Shown here piece by piece: positions 58,307 through 64,000 of a stretch of 64,000 nucleotides of DNA; the first letter of the stretch is position 1, and each line of letters opens with the position of its first letter. The position numbers and the translations under genes are program-made. The notes under the pieces were generated by a model. It saw nothing but the letters and a program-made list of their open reading frames with translations. It did not search any database and was not told the DNA's origin. Source of the DNA: a virus; the IMG/VR virus record IMGVR_UViG_3300020477_000014, positions 124,001 through 188,000 of that record, one strand, 5' to 3'.

Positions 58307-59503
58307 ATGCCATTTTCACCAAACATTGATTGGCTCAAGGCGATGTTGAGTAGGTTTTTCCAAATTAACCAGTCTGGCAGTCCCACTACTCCCGCTCCTT
58401 GGACCCCATTAAAGTGGCGGTGGCGTAGCATAACTGGAGTGGTGTCGAGTGGACCAAAAAAGGGACAAACTGTCGCCTTAGTATCCGGTTCGGAAGTACC
58501 GGGATATGGCGGCCCCTATAACGAACTTACCGTGCGAAATAGCGTATTGAAGTGGGTGCCTCCCACTGACTATTCCTATAAATTTGGCGGTGGAAACCCA
58601 TGGGACCCAGATAACACCGCTTATAAGATTACATCTAAGTATCAGCACTCCAATTTAACCATTGATCGTTACGGTCGCATCTATATGGGTACAAACCAAG
58701 CGCTAAGTGGCGGCTATCCCGCCGGGACTTCATGGCAGTGGGACCGCTTGTGGACTAACGCCCAACGTCATGCTCATGGGGATTATTTATCTCAATGGGT
58801 AAATATTGAAGGTGGTGATGTTTCGGTTACAGAAGACGAAAACGGCAGAGGGGGCATCATCCAGTGCGCTCGAAACCAGCAGTATATTTTCAAAGATTCG
58901 ACAACGGGTGGACTCATACAGTTCAAAAAGGGTCGCGGTAATCATTTCGATAATCTTTCACACACCACGTTGCAGACCGGGGATTATGTAGGCTCTATCA
59001 CATATGATGCCGCTTACACGCCGCAAGGTCGAAAGATGACACATACTAATAATAGTTGGACGGGATCTTACCGGCAGACTGATCGGGAGGTGGGGCGGTT
59101 CGATCTTCATATGCCTAATAAGTTCGGGGGAACAGTGGACTATTCCCATCTTTCCATGACGGAATACGAAAACTGGCAAGCTCCCAGCGAGTTTCTTTTT
59201 ACGATTGCGAGTGCCTCAAATGTGGGATGGAATGGGGCGACGTATCCAGATGCGGGATGGGATGATGGGACATGGGATGAGAGAATGGCAGATGTGCCGG
59301 TTCTGTGGCTTAATCAAGATGGGGTTCAAATGTATACCCCCACACACCCTCCATCGGGAAGTACGCCGGGTGATCGTGTGATGGCTCAGACATCGAGCAC
59401 TTTTTTCTTGGATGAAGTAGCCAACGAACTTAAAGTTGCAGTAAGAAAAAGCAACGGAGATTATTTAACCGGAACCGTGGCCTCATTGAGTCCATGGACA
59501 TAA
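58307..59503 (+). CDS. putative virion surface or fibre protein
   Basis: The 398-residue protein is beta-rich, with many Gly, Trp, Tyr, Asn and Thr, few Cys, and repeats like GTSWQWDRLW and GWNGATYPDAGWDDGTWDE. Such composition is typical of fibre, adhesin or decoration proteins. It starts after AAGGAAG and is preceded by a late-like motif, in an otherwise early region, so it is likely made late. No known adhesin family is recognised. A role in host or surface contact is inferred only from composition. Confidence 0.45.
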   Translation: MPFSPNIDWLKAMLSRFFQINQSGSPTTPAPWTPLKWRWRSITGVVSSGPKKGQTVALVSGSEVPGYGGPYNELTVRNSVLKWVPPTDYSYKFGGGNPWDPDNTAYKITSKYQHSNLTIDRYGRIYMGTNQALSGGYPAGTSWQWDRLWTNAQRHAHGDYLSQWVNIEGGDVSVTEDENGRGGIIQCARNQQYIFKDSTTGGLIQFKKGRGNHFDNLSHTTLQTGDYVGSITYDAAYTPQGRKMTHTNNSWTGSYRQTDREVGRFDLHMPNKFGGTVDYSHLSMTEYENWQAPSEFLFTIASASNVGWNGATYPDAGWDDGTWDERMADVPVLWLNQDGVQMYTPTHPPSGSTPGDRVMAQTSSTFFLDEVANELKVAVRKSNGDYLTGTVASLSPWT

Positions 59504-59517
59504 GCTGGGGGATTTTA

Positions 59518-59811
59518 ATGCCAAAAAAAACACAAACAAATCGTCTTGTTAAGATTACCGGCAATATGTTGGGGTTTTATAATGGAACCAGTGGCGAAGC
59601 CAAACGTATTGAGGCAGAGAGTTTAATCTGCATTGACATATCTACAAACGACAATTACCCAAACGCACCCAGCTTGGTGATACACCCTAAGCATGGCAAG
59701 TGTTGGTATATTGATAGCGACTTTTGTCATTATGAATACCTGGATGATGATCATCAGCATGTTGGCGACAGTACAGATCGCACCAAGGAGTGCAATCATT
59801 CCGGTCGTTAG
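59518..59811 (+). CDS. hypothetical protein
   Basis: The 97-residue protein starts at ATG 59518 after GGGGGATTTTA, just after the end of the surface-protein gene. It has a basic N-terminus (MPKKTQTNRLVK), a beta-rich core (GNMLGFYNGTSGEAKRIEAE), several Cys and His residues and a polar C-terminus. Related to nothing recognised. Confidence 0.5.
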   Translation: MPKKTQTNRLVKITGNMLGFYNGTSGEAKRIEAESLICIDISTNDNYPNAPSLVIHPKHGKCWYIDSDFCHYEYLDDDHQHVGDSTDRTKECNHSGR

Positions 59812-59821
59812 GGGTGGTAAT

Positions 59822-60016
59822 ATTCGAGTAGGCGACTTAGTAGTATTGTTGTCTCCATGGAAGGAAGAGATGGGGATCGCTAAAGTTGTAACGCATGTTT
59901 ATGAGAATTTGGATATAAATGGAATGCGCCGGATTTACGTAGGCTTGGATGGCGAAAACAGATCGTGGGATGCCGAATATGTGCGTGTAATAAGTTCGGT
60001 TAAAAAAAATCAATAA
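59822..60016 (+). CDS. GDLV-family small protein with apparent AUU start
   Basis: The family opening RVGDLVVLLSPWKEEMGIAKVV begins one codon after an ATT at 59822, behind AGGGGTGG. Other family genes begin M-x-(V/I)-GDLV at exactly this point, so ATT is the most plausible start. The next in-frame ATG lies more than 60 bases upstream and would overlap the previous gene and add a hydrophobic extension. C-terminal IYVGLDGENRSWDAEYVRV matches the family. Confidence 0.5.
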   Translation: MRVGDLVVLLSPWKEEMGIAKVVTHVYENLDINGMRRIYVGLDGENRSWDAEYVRVISSVKKNQ

Positions 60017-60021
60017 ATTTG

Positions 60022-60049
60022 TTGACATTTTTCATAGACATGTTATATT
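60022..60049 (+). promoter_or_regulatory. sigma70-type promoter
   Basis: TTGACA (60022-60027), 16 bases, TATATT (60044-60049), before the small membrane protein gene at 60083. Confidence 0.82.
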
Positions 60050-60082
60050 TATAGGTTCTATTCATACAAAAAGGAGCTAAAA

Positions 60083-60220
60083 ATGGATAATATTATTAAA
60101 ATTGTGGTTTTTTTAACCGCACTAAGTGGAGCATACTTTGCGGGCAACAAATCATCGCGACCCTTTGCTGTGGTTATTCCATTGGTCGATGACGTTGAAA
60201 TTGAATCCGCAGAAAAATAA
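60083..60220 (+). CDS. small membrane protein
   Basis: The 45-residue protein starts after AAGGAGC. Residues about 4-20 (IIKIVVFLTALSGAYFAG) form a hydrophobic segment, either a transmembrane helix or a signal peptide, followed by a short acidic tail. It is too short for most searches and no family is recognised. Confidence 0.6.
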   Translation: MDNIIKIVVFLTALSGAYFAGNKSSRPFAVVIPLVDDVEIESAEK

Positions 60221-60229
60221 ATTATTTTC

Positions 60230-60258
60230 TTGACAAAACTATACAAACGAGATACATT
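60230..60258 (+). promoter_or_regulatory. sigma70-type promoter
   Basis: TTGACA (60230-60235), 17 bases, TACATT (60253-60258), followed by ATATAC. The TACATT form recurs at 62047 and 62588. Confidence 0.8.
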
Positions 60259-60287
60259 ATATACAAACGCTATAGTTAGGGGAAGAT

Positions 60288-60626
60288 ATGGCATACAAAC
60301 AAAATTGGAATCCCGAAGGGAAGGGAACTAAAAAAGAAGTAATGGCATCTTTATACAAGGATGCAGTAGAGTGGACGGATAATAATTTTATTGTAACTTT
60401 TGAAAGTGACGATGGTGGGGCGCATTTTGTTTTACATATTGAAAGAAATGCTGATGACTCGACCGGTCTGAAGGGTCGCCCTCCGTTTAATAAATACATG
60501 GGGTGGAGGGTTTTATTTTTGAATGTACCCGAAGGATATTTGGGAGCTTTTTATAATGAAGATGGTACCAAAAGAAAAATAAAGACACGCGACGAGTGGG
60601 ATAGCGAAGGAGAACATGGAAAATGA
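60288..60626 (+). CDS. hypothetical protein
   Basis: The 112-residue protein starts after GGGGAAG. It is polar with Asp-, Asn- and Gly-rich sections, a beta-rich core (FIVTFESDDGGAHFVLHIE) and a charged C-terminus. It overlaps the next gene by four bases (ATGA). No family is recognised. Confidence 0.5.
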   Translation: MAYKQNWNPEGKGTKKEVMASLYKDAVEWTDNNFIVTFESDDGGAHFVLHIERNADDSTGLKGRPPFNKYMGWRVLFLNVPEGYLGAFYNEDGTKRKIKTRDEWDSEGEHGK

Positions 60627-60823
60627 GTAAACAAAAGAAATTAGTTTCTTTATTGGGTCCGAAGGATCATGATACGCCGCTGGAGCGGGTATTGAAACGT
60701 CCTCAAAGATTATTTATTTCATTGGTAGCGCATAAAGAAATAAACGACCCAAAAAAAAGAACAGTTCCGGTGGAAGAGACGCTGGAATACATAGCAGAAA
60801 ACTTTGAACCTGGAGAATCATAA
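60623..60823 (+). CDS. small basic protein
   Basis: The 66-residue protein starts in the ATGA junction. It has a basic first half (SKQKKLVSLLG, then LERVLKRPQRLFISLVAHK) and an acidic end. It could be a small nucleic-acid or protein-binding factor. It is followed by the structured non-coding segment at 60846. Confidence 0.5.
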   Translation: MSKQKKLVSLLGPKDHDTPLERVLKRPQRLFISLVAHKEINDPKKRTVPVEETLEYIAENFEPGES

Positions 60824-60845
60824 AATAATTTTATTCATTTATTGC

Positions 60846-60995
60846 TTGGAGTCTGTGGGGAAACGAACTGCTAACCTTAGTGCTCACCCCACAAATAACG
60901 AGGTTTCAACGCCACAGACGAAACCGGGACACGAAGTCCGAATTAAAGGGGTGGCTGGCGAGAGGTGACGCGGCAAGGACGGCGACCAGACTTTA
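60846..60995 (+). ncRNA. candidate structured RNA with competing stems
   Basis: The 203-base gap between 60823 and 61027 holds no good gene but a dense set of pairings. GTCTGTGG (60851-60858) pairs with CCACAGAC (60912-60919). GTCTG can instead pair with the CAGAC at 60987-60991, giving a larger fold (GGAGTCTG with CAGACTTT). GTGGGG (60855-60860) also pairs with CCCCAC (60887-60892), and GGAC-ACGAA-GTCC forms a small hairpin (60928-60940). GC content is above the flanking AT-rich DNA. Known RNA classes are not recognised. It could be a stable phage RNA or a switch. Confidence 0.45.
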
Positions 60996-61026
60996 AGTTA
61001 ATGAATGTTTTTATGATTAAAAATAA

Positions 61027-61242
61027 ATGAAAATTGGTGATTTAGTAAAATTAAATATAACTCAAGACAAAGTACCCGGCGCGTTGACGGCGGTTAAGTA
61101 TGTTATGGCACTGGAAAAACAGTTTGGTGGCAATGTTGGGTTGGTTGTGGAAACACCGGGGGATTATGTTGTCGTGCGTTTTCCTACGGGCTTAAAGATG
61201 ATAGAAAAAAAGTTTTTGGAGCAAATCAATGAATGTGGGTGA
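61027..61242 (+). CDS. GDLV-family small protein
   Basis: The 71-residue protein opens the tandem array: MKIGDLVKLNITQDK, then NVGLVVETPGDYVVVRFPTG and a Lys-rich end. Expected fold is an SH3-like barrel. ATG follows GAT-TAAAAATA with a weak ribosome site. It is downstream of the structured segment, so its translation could be linked to that fold. It overlaps the next gene by 14 bases. Confidence 0.6.
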   Translation: MKIGDLVKLNITQDKVPGALTAVKYVMALEKQFGGNVGLVVETPGDYVVVRFPTGLKMIEKKFLEQINECG

Positions 61243-61414
61243 CTTAATAAGAACCAAAGCATATAGCAATAATACAAAAAAATATAGTTATGGTGTTATT
61301 GTTTCAGTTCTTGCTCCCGCCTTCATATGTGTATTGATGTATGGAGGCATATATAAAGGAAGACATTTATATTTGCGCGGGCATGATTTGGTTGATACGG
61401 AGGTATTAGGATGA
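61229..61414 (+). CDS. GDLV-family small protein
   Basis: The 61-residue protein starts MNVGDLIRTKAYSN, then YSYGVIVSVLAPAFICVLMYGG and LRGHDLVDTEVL. It overlaps its upstream and downstream neighbours, and its ribosome site lies in the upstream gene (TTTTTGGAG). It is the shortest full member. Confidence 0.6.
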   Translation: MNVGDLIRTKAYSNNTKKYSYGVIVSVLAPAFICVLMYGGIYKGRHLYLRGHDLVDTEVLG

Positions 61415-61644
61415 AGATAGGCGATCTGGTAATGCTGTCGGCTCACGGTCGCACCCTAACGATGATGCAGCATCGAAAAAATAAAGCCGGTATCATTGTT
61501 AGCAAAAAGGAGTGCGTTAAGGGTTATTCATATGCAGTTCGATGGTTTTCTGCTGAAAAACCTGATGATGGGTTTATATACCATAGACGGGACTTAAAAT
61601 ATGCCCGCAAAGGAGGGAGAAATGAAACGCGGCGATCTGGTTAA
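61411..61644 (+). CDS. GDLV-family small protein
   Basis: The 77-residue protein starts in the ATGA of the previous gene: MKIGDLVMLSAHGRT, then KAGIIVSKKECVKGYSYAVRWFS and YHRRDLKYA. The V-x-W-F pattern matches the strand where the family has (V/I)xWx. The last 13 residues are basic and overlap the next gene by 23 bases. Confidence 0.6.
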   Translation: MKIGDLVMLSAHGRTLTMMQHRKNKAGIIVSKKECVKGYSYAVRWFSAEKPDDGFIYHRRDLKYARKGGRNETRRSG

Positions 61645-61813
61645 AGTGAGAGCGGAAAAAATTCCTTCTCGGTGTACTCGATTGGGTGTGGTGGTAAAGA
61701 TGCGTATGCGTTCCCCGCGAAATCAAAATATCACTTTTCATGCGCTTGTTAAGTGGATGAATGGTAATATGTCTTATATGCCTCAATTAAAATTAGAGGT
61801 GATAAGTGGGTGA
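61622..61813 (+). CDS. GDLV-family small protein
   Basis: The 63-residue protein starts at ATG 61622 after AAGGAGG; an in-frame ATG at 61601 would make a Pro-Ala-Lys extension. MKRGDLVKVRAEK, then RLGVVVKMRM, then ALVKWMNGNMSYM fit the family. It overlaps the next gene by four bases. Confidence 0.62.
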   Translation: MKRGDLVKVRAEKIPSRCTRLGVVVKMRMRSPRNQNITFHALVKWMNGNMSYMPQLKLEVISG

Positions 61814-62001
61814 AGGTGGGCGATTTGGTTCGAGACTGCGACGGGATCTTAGGGATCGTCACAGATTTGGAAATGTATTTTGAGCTAATAGAGGACGACG
61901 ATCAGGTGATTACTGTTCATCTTGTTACCGTTTACACTTTCGCGGAAAGAGAAGAATTGATTTTTTTTCATAATGAATTAGAGGTTCTACACCACGTTTG
62001 A
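61810..62001 (+). CDS. GDLV-family small protein
   Basis: The 63-residue protein starts at GTG 61810: VKVGDLVRDCDGILGIVTDLEM, then a VHLVTVYT strand and FFHNELEVLHH. The start codon GTG fits the family's M-x-V-GDLV pattern. It overlaps the upstream stop by four bases. Confidence 0.6.
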   Translation: MKVGDLVRDCDGILGIVTDLEMYFELIEDDDQVITVHLVTVYTFAEREELIFFHNELEVLHHV

Positions 62002-62023
62002 CATTCTCTTGACAGCCGATTCC

Positions 62024-62052
62024 TTGACACTCCCCTTTCGATGTGATACATT
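62024..62052 (+). promoter_or_regulatory. sigma70-type promoter with repeated -35 words
   Basis: TTGACA (62024-62029), 17 bases, TACATT (62047-62052). Further TTGAC words sit upstream at about 61998 and 62009, giving three in a row. It is placed just after the GDLV gene ending at 62001. Confidence 0.75.
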
Positions 62053-62072
62053 GTATATAGCGGGAGTTTTTT

Positions 62073-62351
62073 ATGACATTACATGCTCGATTCGGTGAGA
62101 TAAATATAGGGGGTTTGGTGTGGTACTGGTGCTTTCGAGATTCCAAACGCAAACCCGGCATCGTCTTAAACTATGAAGTGGGCGATCAGTCGGCTTACAC
62201 ATTTGTTTTGGTTCAGACTCATCCCCCCAATTATAGCCAATGGTTTAAGGCTCGTTCGTTGCTGCTTACTAAGGATCAGATTGATAAAGAGGCTGAAAGT
62301 GATGGTGCAAAGAACAATCGCCGCCGCATTGTGAGAGAGGGGGTTGTATGA
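62073..62351 (+). CDS. GDLV-like small protein (divergent)
   Basis: The 92-residue protein reads GEINIGGLVWYWCFRDSK (IGGLV in place of GDLV), then PGIVLNYEVGDQSAYTFVLVQ and a SQWFKARSLLL segment, keeping the family order. The N-terminus is extended by about 12 residues. It starts after GGGAGT and overlaps the next gene by four bases. Confidence 0.55.
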   Translation: MTLHARFGEINIGGLVWYWCFRDSKRKPGIVLNYEVGDQSAYTFVLVQTHPPNYSQWFKARSLLLTKDQIDKEAESDGAKNNRRRIVREGVV

Positions 62352-62542
62352 GCCGTCACACGTTTAAGCCCGGCGATCTTATTCAATGGACCGATCACGC
62401 CGATGACCGCAAGTTCGTCGGTATCTATTTGCGTCCTAACCCGCAATCTCGCTACACTACATGGGCTGACATTATAGTCCTCTGCAATGGCGGTGAGGTT
62501 GAATGGGTTTCGTGGCAGTGCGAGCTTGTCAATGGTTCTTGA
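62348..62542 (+). CDS. GDLV-family small protein
   Basis: The 64-residue protein starts in the ATGA of the previous stop: HTFKPGDLIQWTDHADDR, then KFVGIYLRPNP, then ADIIVLCNGGEVEWVSWQCE. The final V-x-W is present. It closes the tandem GDLV array. Confidence 0.6.
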   Translation: MSRHTFKPGDLIQWTDHADDRKFVGIYLRPNPQSRYTTWADIIVLCNGGEVEWVSWQCELVNGS

Positions 62543-62564
62543 CATTTTGTTGACAGTCTTTTTG

Positions 62565-62593
62565 TTGACAGTCTTGTACTGGCATGATACATT
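62565..62593 (+). promoter_or_regulatory. sigma70-type promoter with repeated TTGACA words
   Basis: TTGACA (62565-62570), 17 bases, TACATT (62588-62593). Two more TTGACA words lie just upstream (about 62539 and 62550). Confidence 0.8.
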
Positions 62594-62624
62594 ATATACA
62601 TACCTCAGAGATAGGAGTTTTTTC

Positions 62625-62975
62625 ATGGGTTATCGTTCAGAAGTTCTTTTAATCGTTGGCAAGGAAGCTATGCCGCTGTTTCTTACTACACTGGCGAGAG
62701 TACCAAAAGCCAGGGAATTGTGCTTCGTGCATCGTGATCATTTTGAAAAAGATTACGAAGAAGTGGGATCGATGCTGTTCAACTGGTCATGGTTAAAGTG
62801 GTACGATAGCTATGAGGATATTCGAGCTATCGAGGATTTTATGAGTCAGTGCGATGATGAAGACTTGGACGGACATTATCGCTTCGTTCGCATGGGGGAA
62901 GAAGCCCAGGACGTTGAAGAACGGGGTGATTTCGCATGGGGCGCAGCAGGTGTTCGCCGCGCCCTGGAGTGGTAG
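62625..62975 (+). CDS. small phage protein, MGYRSEV family
   Basis: The 116-residue protein starts at ATG 62625 after AGGAG. The opening MGYRSEVLLIVG is a hallmark of a widespread small phage protein family of unknown function (from memory). It is acidic in the middle, has several Trp residues (FNWSWLKWYD) and ends in a basic Arg-rich helix. Placed next to its own promoter. Confidence 0.6.
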   Translation: MGYRSEVLLIVGKEAMPLFLTTLARVPKARELCFVHRDHFEKDYEEVGSMLFNWSWLKWYDSYEDIRAIEDFMSQCDDEDLDGHYRFVRMGEEAQDVEERGDFAWGAAGVRRALEW

Positions 62976-63007
62976 ACATTTTAACTATAACAATAAAGAA
63001 GGCAGTT

Positions 63008-63403
63008 ATGCACACACAAATTGAAGATATAAATAAGCAAATAAAAGAAATCAATACGATCATAGGCGATAGTCCTAAGCTCACAAAAGACGAATGGCAC
63101 AAACTTCGCCTGCGGCATGGATGTGTTCGCGATCCTCATCCGTTAGAGGCGAAGTTGGATTTGTTGACAGAAAGGCGAAGAGAGTTAGGTATAAAAGTTG
63201 AAAATCAACGAATAATTGATGAAGAAGCGGCAAGAATAGAAGATGAAAACAGAACCAGAAGACAAGAGCATACTCAAAAAATGATCCATCGCCAGCGTAT
63301 GAACGAGATTGAGGATCGAATTCCAACTTATATTGATGGAATTTACTGGCAAGAACACCCTGATCACATAGATGATTGGTATGATTTCGATGAGTATGAT
63401 TGA
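63008..63403 (+). CDS. coiled-coil protein
   Basis: The 131-residue protein starts at ATG 63008 after AAGGCAG. Residues about 1-100 form a long charged coiled coil (ERRRELGIKVENQRI and flanks), ending in an Asp/His/Tyr-rich tail. The upstream in-frame ATG 62936 overlaps the previous gene and is rejected. No family is recognised. Confidence 0.5.
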   Translation: MHTQIEDINKQIKEINTIIGDSPKLTKDEWHKLRLRHGCVRDPHPLEAKLDLLTERRRELGIKVENQRIIDEEAARIEDENRTRRQEHTQKMIHRQRMNEIEDRIPTYIDGIYWQEHPDHIDDWYDFDEYD

Positions 63404-63425
63404 CATTTTCTTGACAATTTTTTCC

Positions 63426-63454
63426 TTGCTAAAATTTTTTTCTTATGCTATAAT
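63426..63454 (+). promoter_or_regulatory. sigma70-type promoter before the paralogous pair
   Basis: TTGCTA (63426-63431), 17 bases, TATAAT (63449-63454). TTGACA words upstream at 63400 and 63411 are too far for this -10 box. Confidence 0.75.
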
Positions 63455-63480
63455 GTATATACAAATTAGGAGTACAAACA

Positions 63481-63816
63481 ATGAATATATGGGTAGTATC
63501 ATCATACTATGAGAGCGAATTATACGCTTCCACACACTTAACGAAAAAAGGCGCATACCTTCAAGCTGTTACAGAGTTATACGAATGTATGAACATAGAC
63601 AACTTTGAGACAATGGAAGAGTTTTGGGAAGAATATGGCTTTGGAGAAGATGACGATAAGCCCGAGTGGTGTCCTTATGATCTTGAAATGCTGCGGGCAT
63701 TGAGTAGCGAACAATTATGTGACCAATATGGAGAAATGTGTGAAATTTATTGGGAGATTTACGATTGGGGTGATCGAGTAGAGTTAGAAGTAATCCACAC
63801 AAGGGTAGCAGCATGA
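63481..63816 (+). CDS. small acidic protein, first of a tandem paralogous pair
   Basis: The 111-residue protein starts after AGGAGT. MNIWVVSSYYESELYASTHL, then KKGAYLQAVTELYEC, then a very acidic middle and a WEIYDWGDRVELEV end. It shares a start with the next gene (MKIYVVATCYESDICASTHL). The stop overlaps the next ATG. Confidence 0.6.
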   Translation: MNIWVVSSYYESELYASTHLTKKGAYLQAVTELYECMNIDNFETMEEFWEEYGFGEDDDKPEWCPYDLEMLRALSSEQLCDQYGEMCEIYWEIYDWGDRVELEVIHTRVAA

Positions 63817-64000
63817 AAATTTATGTAGTAGCAACATGTTATGAGAGCGACATTTGTGCCAGCACACACTTAACGCGAAAAGGTGCATACCTTAGAGCCG
63901 TTGAGTCCTTGTGGGAATTCATGGGCGCAGACGCATGTGAAGACATGGAAGACTTCTGGCGTAATCGAATGGGTTATGATGGTGAGGATGATGAGATTCC
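63813..64000 (+). CDS. second paralogue (partial, cut by the window end)
   Basis: Starting in the ATGA of the previous gene, it reads MKIYVVATCYESDICASTHL, RKGAYLRAVESLWEFM and ends in an acidic stretch at the window edge. It is an evident duplicate of the gene at 63481. Confidence 0.6.
   Translation, partial: MKIYVVATCYESDICASTHLTRKGAYLRAVESLWEFMGADACEDMEDFWRNRMGYDGEDDEI

Noticed and set aside
60851-60920. Possible minus-strand tRNA (GTCTGTG/CACAGAC acceptor-like stem with TCCA)
   Set aside because: The 7-bp stem and encoded CCA are there, but the T arm does not pair and no anticodon arm is found. Treated as part of the structured RNA candidate instead.
1-64000. CRISPR array, insertion sequence, integrase or lysogeny genes
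   Set aside because: No regularly spaced direct repeats, transposase motifs or attachment sites were seen. The window looks like a strictly lytic phage part, though the rest of the genome is not visible.
1-64000. Intron or intein interruption of polymerase, RNR or recombinase genes
   Set aside because: All these genes are continuous and of expected length; no intein splice motifs or homing endonucleases were noticed.

Overview
The window is part of the genome of a large tailed bacteriophage with a contractile tail, related to the T4 superfamily. A T4-style tail block (sheath gp18, tube gp19, chaperone, tape measure, tube cap, gp53-like wedge) is followed by T4-style replication and recombination genes (gp32-like SSB, UvsX, 5' exonuclease, DnaB-type helicase), with genes tightly packed, mostly on one strand, and often overlapping by ATGA or TAATG. 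The host cannot be named from the sequence. A Gram-negative bacterium is likely: strong Shine-Dalgarno sites, textbook sigma70 promoters, phage-encoded lipoproteins, and an amidase endolysin. No photosynthesis genes are visible.

Layout. 1-14.4 kb: tail and baseplate genes. 14.4-16.4 kb: a short family A DNA polymerase and a divergent tubulin/FtsZ-like protein. 16.5-28.9 kb: SSB, a lipoprotein, a DUF262 / Dam methylase / possible nuclease trio, UvsX, exonuclease, helicase, class II ribonucleotide reductase, GroES, endolysin and ThyX. 28.8-38.9 kb: two unknown enzymes-to-be, a complete DnaE-type (family C) polymerase, a J-domain protein, a short adenylosuccinate synthetase (PurA/PurZ family), dUTPase, a second adenine methylase and thioredoxin. 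38.9-47.3 kb: a probable -1 frameshift gene, prohead core-like acidic protein, ClpP-like protease, GroEL, a degenerate Dam paralogue, a secreted protein on the minus strand and a cupin. 47.3-53 kb: a 1146-residue late protein, a membrane-anchored trypsin-like protease and a nucleotidyltransferase. 53-64 kb: an accessory early region of small genes with two tRNAs (Leu, Gly), a matrixin-like lipoprotein protease on the minus strand, ClpS, a possible virion surface protein, a structured non-coding segment, and a tandem set of small 'GDLV' proteins.

How it fits together. Two promoter classes can be read by eye. About sixteen sigma70-type promoters (TTGACA, 16-17 bp, TATAWT or TACATT) precede replication, chaperone and accessory genes, and some are followed at once by a leader hairpin. 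A different motif, ACTATTTAT/A, precedes structural genes on both strands and looks like this phage's late promoter. Besides making its own DNA precursors (RNR, ThyX, dUTPase, PurA/Z-like) and copying DNA with an unusual polymerase set, the phage carries an extensive proteostasis kit (GroEL, GroES, a J-domain protein, ClpP-like and ClpS) and several envelope-directed proteins. The most notable points are two probable programmed frameshifts, the DUF262-Dam-nuclease trio, the ClpP/ClpS and GroEL/GroES pairs, the polymerase A plus tubulin-like pair, and the expanded GDLV family.
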